Positions 46,155 through 55,592 of a DNA stretch of 64,000 bases are shown piece by piece (position 1 is the stretch's first letter; the number at the start of each line of letters is the position of its first letter). Position numbers and translations under genes: made by a program. Location of the stretch: NCBI RefSeq assembly GCF_012395815.1, contig NZ_JAAZQQ010000001.1, positions 310,001 through 374,000 of the forward strand, read 5' to 3'. Below the pieces are notes generated by a model, which saw only the letters and a program-made list of their open reading frames with translations, had not been told where the DNA came from and made no database searches. The DNA is from Roseicyclus persicicus. GTDB lineage: Bacteria; Pseudomonadota; Alphaproteobacteria; Rhodobacterales; Rhodobacteraceae.

Positions 46155-46715
46155 TCACTGGCCGAAGCGTTCCAGCTCTCCGAACTCCATCTGCTCCAGG
46201 TGCGCGACCATGGTGTCGAGGTCGCCGCCCGAGGCCTGCACCAGCACCCGGTTGCCGATCAGCCCGGTCAGGTCGCCATCCTGGTTCAGGAAATTCTCGC
46301 GGTTCACCCGCACGATCTCGCCCATCATGGCCATCATCGCGCGGTTGCCCAGCATCGCGCCCATCTGCGCGACCATCGGGTTGTCGGCCATCAGCGTGAT
46401 GGTGAAGCTGTCGCCGGGCCCGGTATAGGTCGCCTCGGCCATGATCCCGCCGCCGAGGAACGCGGCGCCGGCGCTTGCCTCGGCGCTCACCTCGCGCGTC
46501 CAGCCGTCCATCGCGGGCGGCAGGTAGGCCGTCAGCCCCTCGGCCTGCAGCCCCTGCAACAGCTGCTGCGCATAGGCCAGCTCGTCCAGCGCGTCGGCGA
46601 TCTCGCCGGCCTCGTAGGCCTCGATGGCGGCGGTCAGGGCGTCGGTGATGTCGTCGGCCTGTGCCGGCGCGGTCAGCGCCAGGGTAGCGGCCAGGATCGG
46701 GGTCAGGACACGCAT
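46155..46715 (-). CDS. Secreted protein of unknown function
   Basis: This 186-residue protein has a signal peptide (MRVLTPILAATLALTAPAQA). The mature N-terminus is a helix-turn-helix repeat (ALTAAIEAYEAGEIADALDE then LAYAQQLLQGLQAEGL) similar to a single TPR unit. A mixed region with GPGDSFTITLMADNPMVAQM follows, ending DLDTMVAHLEQMEFGELERF. AAGGAG is 8 bases upstream of this start. No family is recognised. Confidence 0.78.
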   Translation of the reverse strand: MRVLTPILAATLALTAPAQADDITDALTAAIEAYEAGEIADALDELAYAQQLLQGLQAEGLTAYLPPAMDGWTREVSAEASAGAAFLGGGIMAEATYTGPGDSFTITLMADNPMVAQMGAMLGNRAMMAMMGEIVRVNRENFLNQDGDLTGLIGNRVLVQASGGDLDTMVAHLEQMEFGELERFGQ

Positions 46716-46791
46716 GGGTCGGTCTCCTTTCAAGAGGTCGGGCGCAGGCTACGCCCTTGTCCCGCGCGAGTCCAAGGCAGGAAAGCCGGAC

Positions 46792-47784
46792 CTAGCCGCC
46801 GAAGCGCTGGCCCCAGGTCGGCATCGGGTCGCCCGGCGCGGGCGTCGCGGCATGGACACCCCGCGCGATGGCGCGGCTAAGGCACAGCGCGGCCACGTGG
46901 CCGAGGATCAGCGGCGTGCCCACCGGATCGGCCAGCGCCCGCGCGCCCGTGGCCGCGGTGAACACCAGGTCGCCGTCCATCGGCGTGTGGCTGGGCCAGA
47001 TGGCGCGGGCCATCCCGTCATGGGCCGCGATGGCCATGCGCGTCGCCTGCGCCTGCGTCAGTGCGGCATCGGTCGCCACGATGGCGATGGTAGTGTTCCG
47101 GCTGTCCCCGCCCTTGACCGGCGGCACCTCGGCGGGGTCGAAGGCCGTCTCCACCCCCAGCCCGCCGAACTCGCCCCCCATCTCGTAGGGTGCCGCCCAG
47201 AACCGCGGGCCGCGGCCCACCGTGACCCGCCCCAGCGCGTTCACCGCCACCAGCGCGCCCACCGTGTAGCCCCCGACCGTGGCCGAGGCCGAGCCGAGCC
47301 CGCCCTTCAGGTCCGCGATCATCGCGCCGGTGCCGGCACCTTCCGACCCAAGCCCGAAATCCTCCGACGCCGCCGCCAGGGCCTCCCGCCCCAGCCGCTT
47401 GTAGGGGTTCTCAAGCCAGGCCTTGTCGCCGCCGTTCAACAGGTCGAACAGGATCGCCCCCGGCACGATCGGCACGGTCTGGTCGCCGACGGCAAAGCCG
47501 CGCCCCTGCGCGCGCAGCGCATCCGCCACGCCAGACGCGGCATCGAGCCCGAAGGCCGAGCCGCCCGACAGCACCAGCGCGTCGGCCTCCTGCACCGTCT
47601 TGTCGGGGGCGAGCAGGTCCGTCTCCCGCGTGCCGGGCGCGCCGCCCATCACATGCACCGCCGCGACGAAGGGCCGGTCGCCCACCAGCACGGTCACCCC
47701 CGTCTTGACGCCCATGTCCCGCGCGTTGCCCACGCGCAGCCCCGCGACGTCGGTGATCAGGTTCCGCGGCCCCGGCCGGATCAT
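46792..47784 (-). CDS. P1 (DmpA-type) peptidase
   Basis: This 330-residue protein begins RPGPRNLITDVAGLRVGNAR and contains TGVTVLVGD, GGAPGTRETDLL, LSGGSAFGLDAASGV, GSEGAGTGAMIADLKGGLGS and GDSRNTTIAIVATDA. The last contains the Ser/Thr that becomes the N-terminal nucleophile after autocleavage in DmpA and related beta-peptidases. Such enzymes hydrolyse short peptides with N-terminal D-, beta- or small residues. It ends a leftward operon and overlaps the preceding gene by ATGA. Together with a peptide transporter upstream in the operon, a peptide or amide catabolic role is likely. Confidence 0.92.
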   Translation of the reverse strand: MIRPGPRNLITDVAGLRVGNARDMGVKTGVTVLVGDRPFVAAVHVMGGAPGTRETDLLAPDKTVQEADALVLSGGSAFGLDAASGVADALRAQGRGFAVGDQTVPIVPGAILFDLLNGGDKAWLENPYKRLGREALAAASEDFGLGSEGAGTGAMIADLKGGLGSASATVGGYTVGALVAVNALGRVTVGRGPRFWAAPYEMGGEFGGLGVETAFDPAEVPPVKGGDSRNTTIAIVATDAALTQAQATRMAIAAHDGMARAIWPSHTPMDGDLVFTAATGARALADPVGTPLILGHVAALCLSRAIARGVHAATPAPGDPMPTWGQRFGG

Positions 47785-48131
47785 GGCGCGGGCCTGTCGG
47801 CGACCATGCGCGGCACGCGCCCCCGCCAGACCCCGAGAAAGGGCAGGATGCGGGTCGCCCGCACAGGGCACTCCAGCCCCGCGTAGGCCGCCGGCAGGAT
47901 CAGCACCACGGTGTCCCAGACCCGCGCCACCGCCGCGATCTCGTCCGCGGTTTCGGCATCGAAGCGCGCGCGCAGCCGGGGCAGGGGGTCGCCCCGCAGA
48001 ACCTCAACATGGCCGAGGTCGAGGGTGGGGCAATCCGCCAGCAGCTGCGCGAACACCGCCGGCTGCGAGGCGAAGTTGCCCGCGTGCACGGTGATGTCGC
48101 AGGGCAGGTCGTGGCGGGTCCAGCCGGTCAT
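47781..48131 (-). CDS. Conserved-context protein of unknown function
   Basis: This 116-residue soluble protein, MTGWTRHDLPCDITVHAGNF onward, has an alternating alpha/beta pattern with LDLGHVEVLRGDPLPRLRAR and a VVLILPAAYAGLECP stretch. The overall arrangement is that of a small nucleotide- or ligand-binding domain, but no family is recognised. Start and stop both overlap its neighbours by ATGA, so it is translated together with the SDR and the peptidase and is very likely a real gene. Confidence 0.75.
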   Translation of the reverse strand: MTGWTRHDLPCDITVHAGNFASQPAVFAQLLADCPTLDLGHVEVLRGDPLPRLRARFDAETADEIAAVARVWDTVVLILPAAYAGLECPVRATRILPFLGVWRGRVPRMVADRPAP

Positions 48132-48868
48132 ATGCAGCGGCCCCCGTCCACCTCCAGCGCGACGCCGGTGATCATGCTGGCCGCCTCGGAACACAGGAAG
48201 GCCGCGGCCTCGCCCATGTCCTGCGGGGTGGAGAAGCGGCCCAGAGGGATCGTCGACAGGAACTTCGCCCGCATCTCGGGCGTGTCCTCGCCCATGAAGG
48301 ATTTCAGGAGCGGCGTCTCGCCCGCCACGGGGCAGAGCGCGTTGACGCGCACGCCGGCGGGGGCCAGCTCCACCGCCATCGCCTTGGTCGCGGTGATCAT
48401 CCAGCCCTTGGAGGCGTTGTACCAGTTGAGCCGCGGCCGGGGGCTTAGGCCCGCCGTGGAGGCGATGTTGAGGATCGCGCCAGTGCGGGCGGCCTTCATC
48501 ATCGGCACGATCTCGCGCGCGGTCAGGTAGACGGATTTCGCGTTGACGGCGAGGACGCGGTCGAACTCCTCCTCCGTCACCTCCTCCATCGGCTTGGGCA
48601 GGTGCGTGATCCCGGCGTTGTTCACCAGGATGTCGATGCGGCCCCAGGCGTCCCGCGCCGCCGCCGTCATCGCCGCGACCGACGCGCCGCTGGCCACGTC
48701 CACGACCTGCGCGATGCCGCCGACCTCGGCCGCCACCGCCGCCGCCGGATCGCCGTTGATGTCGGCGACCATCACCGTCGCCCCCTCGCGCGCGAAGACC
48801 CGCGCGATGCCCGCGCCGAAGCCCGATCCGCCGCCCGTCACGATGGCGGTCTTCCCCTCAAGTCTCAT
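48128..48868 (-). CDS. SDR family oxidoreductase
   Basis: This 246-residue classical SDR has TGGGSGFGAGIARVFA near residues 11-26, D at the end of the second strand (VADINGD, favouring NAD+), NNAG near residue 87, Ser in ASTAGLS and YNASK as the catalytic pair. It ends VALEVDGGRCI. It resembles 3-oxoacyl-ACP-reductase-like and glucose-dehydrogenase-like SDRs. It lies in a run of overlapping genes with a thioesterase and a P1 peptidase. Confidence 0.88.
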   Translation of the reverse strand: MRLEGKTAIVTGGGSGFGAGIARVFAREGATVMVADINGDPAAAVAAEVGGIAQVVDVASGASVAAMTAAARDAWGRIDILVNNAGITHLPKPMEEVTEEEFDRVLAVNAKSVYLTAREIVPMMKAARTGAILNIASTAGLSPRPRLNWYNASKGWMITATKAMAVELAPAGVRVNALCPVAGETPLLKSFMGEDTPEMRAKFLSTIPLGRFSTPQDMGEAAAFLCSEAASMITGVALEVDGGRCI

Positions 48869-49277
48869 GGCAGTCCTCCCTCAAAGCCTCCAGCGCGGCC
48901 CGCAGATCGTCGGGGATCGCCAGCGCCCGCCGCGCGCGCAGGTCGAAAAAGACCGAGACGTTCTCGGCCCGGAACACCACCGCCCCGTCCGACAGCCGCG
49001 TCATCACATGGGCGAAGCGCGCCGATTTCGTGCCGACCGACACCACCCGGCTGTCGAGGCTGAGCACGTCGCCGGCCAGCATCTCGGCCAGGTAATCCGC
49101 CTCGATATGCGCGCCGACGAAGGACCGCTGCTGCGTCTCCACCGTGGCCCGCGACAGGCCGGCGGCAGTCTGGATCGTGAACATCGCGTCCGACACGACG
49201 TCGATGTAGGCGGCCACGTTCATGTGGCCGAGGATGTCGCAATCGCGCGGCGCGACGGGGCGGCGGACGGTCTGCAT
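48858..49277 (-). CDS. Hot-dog fold acyl-CoA thioesterase
   Basis: This 139-residue protein starts MQTVRRPVAPRDCDILGHMN, the classic RxxDxDxxGHxN thioesterase loop with the catalytic Asp. It continues with the long helix NVAAYIDVVSDAMFTIQTAAG and strands ending VFFDLRARRALAIP. It belongs to the 4HBT/YbgC-like family, which cleaves acyl-CoA esters. It overlaps the SDR start by 11 bases. Confidence 0.88.
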   Translation of the reverse strand: MQTVRRPVAPRDCDILGHMNVAAYIDVVSDAMFTIQTAAGLSRATVETQQRSFVGAHIEADYLAEMLAGDVLSLDSRVVSVGTKSARFAHVMTRLSDGAVVFRAENVSVFFDLRARRALAIPDDLRAALEALREDCHET

Positions 49278-49281
49278 GGGG

Positions 49282-49833
49282 TCAGCCCGCCCGCTGCGCG
49301 GCCTGCGCGCTGTCGATGGCCTTGGCCCGCCGCATCGGCCAGAAGGCCAGCAGCGCGCCGAGGGCGCCCGCGGCATAGCTCGCGTCATGCATGAAGCCCG
49401 CGCGCAGGAAATCGGAGCGGTCCACGCCGGCGGGCGGCTGCACCACGTCGTCGAGCACGCCGGTGGCATCCGCCACCAGCCCGCCGACCAGCCCCGCCAG
49501 CGCGGCGAAGGTCGCCAGCACCACCACCAGCCCGATCGCCCCGATCCCGGCAGCGAGGTAGCTGCGCGCCGTCGGCACCGCGAAGAGGCCGTAGAGCATC
49601 GCCGGCAGCGCCACCGCCGCGCCCATCCACCAGCTGGCGAGCACCCCCACCTGCGCCGCGCCGACCCGGGGCGCGGTGCCCTCGGCGATGCCGAACTGGG
49701 GGAACTTGAGGCTCAGGAAATAGTCCGGGCCCACGCTGTAGCTGAGCTGGTTGTGCAGCGCGCCGAAGACCGCCGCGGCCAATGCCGCCAGCGCCATCAG
49801 GAGGAAGAAGGTGGGGAATTTTCCAAGGCGCAT
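49282..49833 (-). CDS. Four-helix membrane protein of unknown function
   Basis: This 183-residue protein has four membrane helices (FFLLMALAALAAAVFGAL, WWMGAAVALPAMLYGLFAV, AIGLVVVLATFAALAGLVGG and the last near LGALLAFW). The first loop carries HNQLSYSVGPDYFLSLKF, a phrase I have seen in an uncharacterised bacterial membrane family. No function is known. It sits between the thioesterase and the dehydrogenase on the same strand. Confidence 0.7.
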   Translation of the reverse strand: MRLGKFPTFFLLMALAALAAAVFGALHNQLSYSVGPDYFLSLKFPQFGIAEGTAPRVGAAQVGVLASWWMGAAVALPAMLYGLFAVPTARSYLAAGIGAIGLVVVLATFAALAGLVGGLVADATGVLDDVVQPPAGVDRSDFLRAGFMHDASYAAGALGALLAFWPMRRAKAIDSAQAAQRAG

Positions 49834-49902
49834 CGCGGGGTCCTGTCAGATATGCTGGCAGCCTAGCGGGCGGGGCGGGGGGCGTCCATGGGCGCCCGTG
49901 CC

Positions 49903-51344
49903 TCAGCCGTGGTGGGCGGCGACGGTCTTGAGCGTGGTGAAGGCGTAGAGCGCCTCGAACCCCTTCTCGCGCCCGTGGCCGGACAGGCCTGTGCCGCCGA
50001 AGGGCAGCTCCACGCCCCCCGCCGCGCCGTAGTTGTTCAGGAACACCTGCCCCGCGCGCAGCCGTTTCGCCAGCCGCATCTGCCGCCCGCCGTCGCGCGA
50101 CCAGACCGAGGCGACGAGGCCGTAGGCGGTGCCGTTGGCGATGCGCACCGCGTCCTCCTCGTCGTCAAAGGGCAGGATCACCTGCACCGGGCCAAAGATC
50201 TCCTCCTGCGCCAGCGCGTGTTCCGGGGCGACGCCCGCGATCAGCGTGGGCGCGACGTAGTTGCCCCCCGCGGGCAGGTCGTCGGGCAGGGCGGACTGCG
50301 CGAGGATCTGGGCGGGGTCCGCCAGCGACAGGAAGCGGTCCACGATGGCCCGCTGCCGCCCCGAGATCAGCGGCCCGACCCGCCGGTCGGCCATCGCCGG
50401 CCCGACGGTCAGGTCGCGGTAGGCCGCGGCCATGCGGGCGCAGACCTCGGGGTAGATGGAACGTTCCACAAGGATGCGGGACGAGGCCGAACAGGTTTGC
50501 CCCGCGTTCTGGATGCCCGCGTTGACGAGGTAGGGCAGGGCGGCGTCGAGATCGGCATCGGCGAACACCAGCTGCGGCGACTTGCCCCCCAGCTCCAGCG
50601 TCACCGGCACCACGTTCGCGGCCGCTGCCGCCTGCACCTTGCGGCCCGTGCCGACCGAGCCGGTGAAGGAGATGTGCCGCACGCCCGGGTGTTCGGTCAG
50701 CGCCGCGCCCGCCTCCATCCCCAGCCCCGGCACCACGTTCAGCGCGCCGGCCGGCAGCCCCGCCTGCCCCGCGAGGTCGGCGAAGGCGAGGGCCGTCAGG
50801 CAGGCCTCCTCTGCCGGTTTCAGGACGCAGGCGTTGCCCGCGGCCAGGGCCGCGCCGACCGACCGGCCGATGATCTGCATGGGGTAGTTCCAGGGCACGA
50901 TATGCCCCGTCACCCCGTGCGGCTCGCGCAGGGTGTAGACGGTGAAGCCCCGGTTGAAGGGGATCGTCTCGCCGGTCAGCTTGTCGGCCGCGCCGGCGTA
51001 GAACTCGCAGTAGCGGGCCAGCGCGATGACGTCGTTCCGCGCCTGCGACAGCGGCTTGCCCACGTCGGCGGCCTCTATCTCGGCCAGCGCGTCCGTGTGG
51101 TCGAGCACCAGCTGCCCCAGCCGGGCCAGCACGCGCCCCCGCTCGGCCGCCGTCATCTGCCCCCAGTCGCCGGCCAGCGCCGCCTCGGCCGCCCGCACCG
51201 CTGCGTCGATGTCGGCCGCGGCCCCGCGGGCGATGCGCGCGATCTCGGTCCCGGTCGAGGGGTCGAGGACGGGCAGGGTCTGGCCGCTGGCGCAGGGCTG
51301 CCAGCGGCCGCCGATGTAGACGAGCGAGGGGTCGAACCAGGGGG

Positions 51345-51348
<4 letters not shown>
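49903..51348 (-). CDS. NAD(P)-dependent aldehyde dehydrogenase
   Basis: This 481-residue enzyme oxidises an aldehyde to an acid. The catalytic Cys is in GQTCSASSRILVE and the general-base Glu in VTLELGGKSPQLVF. The cofactor loop is FTGSVGTGRKVQ, and PWNYPMQI is present. It resembles the betaine/gamma-aminobutyraldehyde dehydrogenase branch, but the substrate is not settled. It overlaps the upstream ABC ATPase gene by ATGA, so the aldehyde probably arises from the compound that the transporter imports. Confidence 0.93.
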
Positions 51349-52922
<1,574 letters not shown>

Positions 52923-52932
52923 GGGGCGGCTC

Positions 52933-52981
52933 CGAATTTTCGTACGAAAATTCGCAGGGTGGAATTTTTCGTACGAAAAAT
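52933..52981. repeat. Two perfect TTTTCGTACGAAAA palindromes inside the transporter operon
   Basis: CGAATTTTCGT/ACGAAAATTCG (52933-52954, 22 bp) and ATTTTTCGT/ACGAAAAAT (52964-52981, 18 bp) share the core TTTTCGTACGAAAA. They fill the gap between the dppC-like gene, whose stop codon the second overlaps, and the ATPase gene, whose SD (CGGAG) overlaps the last bases of the first. Both are perfect and nearly loopless. They might pair with one another or form hairpins that lower ATPase synthesis. Confidence 0.85.
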
Positions 52982-53805
52982 CATGCCCGTCCCCGCCGCA
53001 GCCGGGGGTCGAGCGCGTCGCGCAACCCGTCGCCCATCAGGTTCAGCCCCAGCACCATCAGCACGATGGCCAGCCCCGGCAGCACCGCCAGCATCGGGTG
53101 GGTGTAGATCATGGTCTGCGCCTCGGCCAGCATCCGGCCCCAGCTGGGCGTGGGCGGCTGCGCGCCGAGGCCGACGTAGGACAGCGCCGCCTCGGCCAGG
53201 ATGCCGAGCGAGAACTGGATCGTCGCCTGCACGATCAGCAGGTTCAGGATGTTGGGCAGGATGTGCTCGGCCGAGATGCGGATGCGCCCCTTGCCGGCGG
53301 TGCGGGCGGCGAGGATGTAGTCGAGCGTCCACAAGGGCAGGGCGCCGCCGCGGGCGACGCGGGCGAAGACGGGGATGTTGAAGATCCCGATGGCGAGGAT
53401 GGCGTTGGTCGCCGACGGCCCGTAGCGCGCGGTGATCAGGATGGCGATGACGAGCGAGGGGAAGGCGAAGATCAGGTCGTTGCCGCGCATGATGACCTCG
53501 TCGAGGAGGCTGCCGCGGCTGGCGGCGGCGGCAAGCCCGAGGGGCACGCCGAGCGCGACGCCGATGCCGACGGCGATGAGTGCCACCGCGATGGAGGTCT
53601 GCGCGCCGACCATCAGCATCGAGAGGATGTCGCGCCCGAGCTGGTCGGTGCCGAGCGGGTGGGCGGCCGAGGGCGGCTGCAGCCGGTTGGCGATGGCGAC
53701 GCCATCCACCGCGTGCGGCACCCAGAGGAGCGATACCAGCGCCACGAGCAGGAAGGCGCCCGACAGCGCCGCGCCGAGGATCAGGGCGGGGGGCAGGCGG
53801 GTCAT
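52981..53805 (-). CDS. Peptide ABC transporter permease (DppC type)
   Basis: This 274-residue permease has six membrane helices. The HPLGTDQLGRDILSMLMVGA block and the EAA loop GRIRISAEHILPNILNLLIV are characteristic of DppC-type proteins. The start at 53805 overlaps the DppB stop by ATGA. The stop codon overlaps the palindrome pair. Confidence 0.92.
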   Translation of the reverse strand: MTRLPPALILGAALSGAFLLVALVSLLWVPHAVDGVAIANRLQPPSAAHPLGTDQLGRDILSMLMVGAQTSIAVALIAVGIGVALGVPLGLAAAASRGSLLDEVIMRGNDLIFAFPSLVIAILITARYGPSATNAILAIGIFNIPVFARVARGGALPLWTLDYILAARTAGKGRIRISAEHILPNILNLLIVQATIQFSLGILAEAALSYVGLGAQPPTPSWGRMLAEAQTMIYTHPMLAVLPGLAIVLMVLGLNLMGDGLRDALDPRLRRGRA

Positions 53806-54743
53806 CGGCGGCGCAGCCTCGGGTCGACCAGCGCATAGGCGACATCGACCAGGAAGGTGACGAGGATCACGGCGAAGACCAGCAGCATGGTGACCGATTC
53901 CACCACGATCAGGTCGCGCTGGGTGATGCCCTGGAAGATCAGCCGCCCGAGGCCGGGCAGGAAGAACACGTTCTCGATGATGATCGCGCCGGCGATGAGG
54001 AAGGAGAACTGGAGCCCGATGATCGTCAGCACCGGGATCAGCGCGTTCCGCAGCGCGTGGCGGCGGATCGCCTGCGCGCGGCTGAGGCCCTTGGCCCGCG
54101 CGGTGCGGATGTAGTCCTGGTCGAGCGTTTCGAGGAGCGCGGAGCGCATGACGCGGGCGAGGATCGACGCCTGCGGCAGCGCCAGCGCGATGGCCGGCAG
54201 CGTGAGCGCCTTCATCGCCGCCAGCGGGTCGGACCAGCCGGGGAACCCGCCCGCCGAGAACCATTGCAGCGTGACGGCGAAGAGCAGGACCAGCAGCATG
54301 GCGAACCAGAAATTCGGCACCGCGATGCCGAGCTGTGTCGCGCCCATGATGCCGTAGTCGGCGGGCTGGCCCCGGCGCGCGGCGGCGAGGATGCCGATGG
54401 GGAAGGCGATGAGGGTCGACAGGGTCAGCGCGTAGAGCGCCAGCGGCAGGGATACCCAGAGCCGGTCGAGGACGAGGTTCGCCACCGGCACGCGGTAGGT
54501 GTAGGAGGTGCCGAAATCCCCCGTCACCATGCCGCCCACCCAGTCGAGGTAGCGGCTGAGGCCCGACCCCTCCAGCCCCAGCTCGGCCCGAAGCGCCGCG
54601 AGGTTTTCCTCGGTCGCGTTCAGGCCCATCATGTAGCTGGCCGGGTCGCCCGGGATCACCTCGATGAGCGCGAAGATCACCACGCTCGCCACGACGAGGC
54701 TGAGGCCGAGGGACAGGGCCCGGGTGAGGAGGTAGCGCAGCAT
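53802..54743 (-). CDS. Peptide ABC transporter permease (DppB type)
   Basis: This is a 313-residue permease. Its N-terminal MLRYLLTRALSLGLSLVVAS, GDPASYMMGLNATEENLAAL and TYRVPVANLVLDRLWVSLPL blocks fit DppB, and the EAA-type loop is AKGLSRAQAIRRHALRNALIP. It is the first gene of the leftward operon; no substrate-binding protein gene lies upstream in this window. Confidence 0.93.
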   Translation of the reverse strand: MLRYLLTRALSLGLSLVVASVVIFALIEVIPGDPASYMMGLNATEENLAALRAELGLEGSGLSRYLDWVGGMVTGDFGTSYTYRVPVANLVLDRLWVSLPLALYALTLSTLIAFPIGILAAARRGQPADYGIMGATQLGIAVPNFWFAMLLVLLFAVTLQWFSAGGFPGWSDPLAAMKALTLPAIALALPQASILARVMRSALLETLDQDYIRTARAKGLSRAQAIRRHALRNALIPVLTIIGLQFSFLIAGAIIIENVFFLPGLGRLIFQGITQRDLIVVESVTMLLVFAVILVTFLVDVAYALVDPRLRRR

Positions 54744-54843
54744 GGGGCGACGCTAGACCGGCGCACATCTAGAGGCCAGAGGCTTGACAGCGGGTCGCCC
54801 GGGGCGGGACGCTCTGGCACGGACCACCCCGAAAGGCGCCCCC

Positions 54844-55461
54844 ATGCCCGGCAGCGAACTCGACACCGCCTATGCCATCGACGGCCCCGACGGCGCGCGC
54901 CGGCTCTATGCCGACTGGGCCGGGACCTACGACGAGAGCTTCGGCGCGGCCTACGGCTACGTCGCCCCGCGCGAGGTGGCGCGGATCTACCGCGAACTGG
55001 GCGCCGATGCGCCGGTGCTGGACGTGGGCGCGGGCACGGGGCTGGTCGCAGCGCATCTGGGCGGGATTGCGGCGGATGCGCTCGACATCTCGCCCGAGAT
55101 GCTGGCCGTCGCGGCGGGCAAGGGGCTTTACCGGGCCACCATCGAGGCCGACCTGACGCAGGCCCTGCCGCTGGGGGATGGCGTCTACAGGGGCGTGATC
55201 TCGGCGGGCACCTTCACCCACGGCCATGTCGGCGCGGGGGCGCTGCCTGAGCTCCTGCGCGTGGCTGCGCCGGGGGCGCTGTTCGTCTGCGGCACGAAAC
55301 CTGACGTGTTCGACCAGATGGGGTTCGGCTCGGCGCTGGCGCTGTTGCAGGCGGCCGACCGGATCACCCCGCTGCGGTTCTTCGACATCCCGATCTACGA
55401 GGGCGCCGATCATCCCCACGCCGGCGACCGGGGCCTCGTGATGACGTTCCGCAAGGCGTGA
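54844..55461 (+). CDS. SAM-dependent methyltransferase
   Basis: This 205-residue class I methyltransferase has motif I VLDVGAGTGLVAAHL near residues 59-73 and the acidic residue after strand 2 in ALDISPEML. LADWAGTYDESFG before motif I and SAGTFTHGHVGAGAL after it are consistent with the family. The start is MPGSELDTAYAID. It is divergent from the peptide transporter operon. Substrate unknown. Confidence 0.86.
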   Translation: MPGSELDTAYAIDGPDGARRLYADWAGTYDESFGAAYGYVAPREVARIYRELGADAPVLDVGAGTGLVAAHLGGIAADALDISPEMLAVAAGKGLYRATIEADLTQALPLGDGVYRGVISAGTFTHGHVGAGALPELLRVAAPGALFVCGTKPDVFDQMGFGSALALLQAADRITPLRFFDIPIYEGADHPHAGDRGLVMTFRKA

Positions 55462-55503
55462 GACGGACGCTGCGTCAGGCCGATTTTGCCGCGGCGCAGC
55501 GAA

Positions 55504-55533
55504 TTGACAAGGACACAATATTGTCCATATACC
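55504..55533 (+). promoter_or_regulatory. Ethylmalonyl-CoA mutase promoter with a palindrome in the spacer
   Basis: TTGACA (55504-55509) and TATACC (55528-55533) are 18 bases apart, about 60 bases before the mutase start. The spacer contains ACAATATTGT (55515-55524), a perfect palindrome flanked by GGAC and CC, so a regulator could block the polymerase here. Confidence 0.7.
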
Positions 55534-55592
55534 CCGTCTGACGGAAGAATATTGCCAAGATGCAGCTGCCCCTGCCCTGAAGGAGCCCGCCC

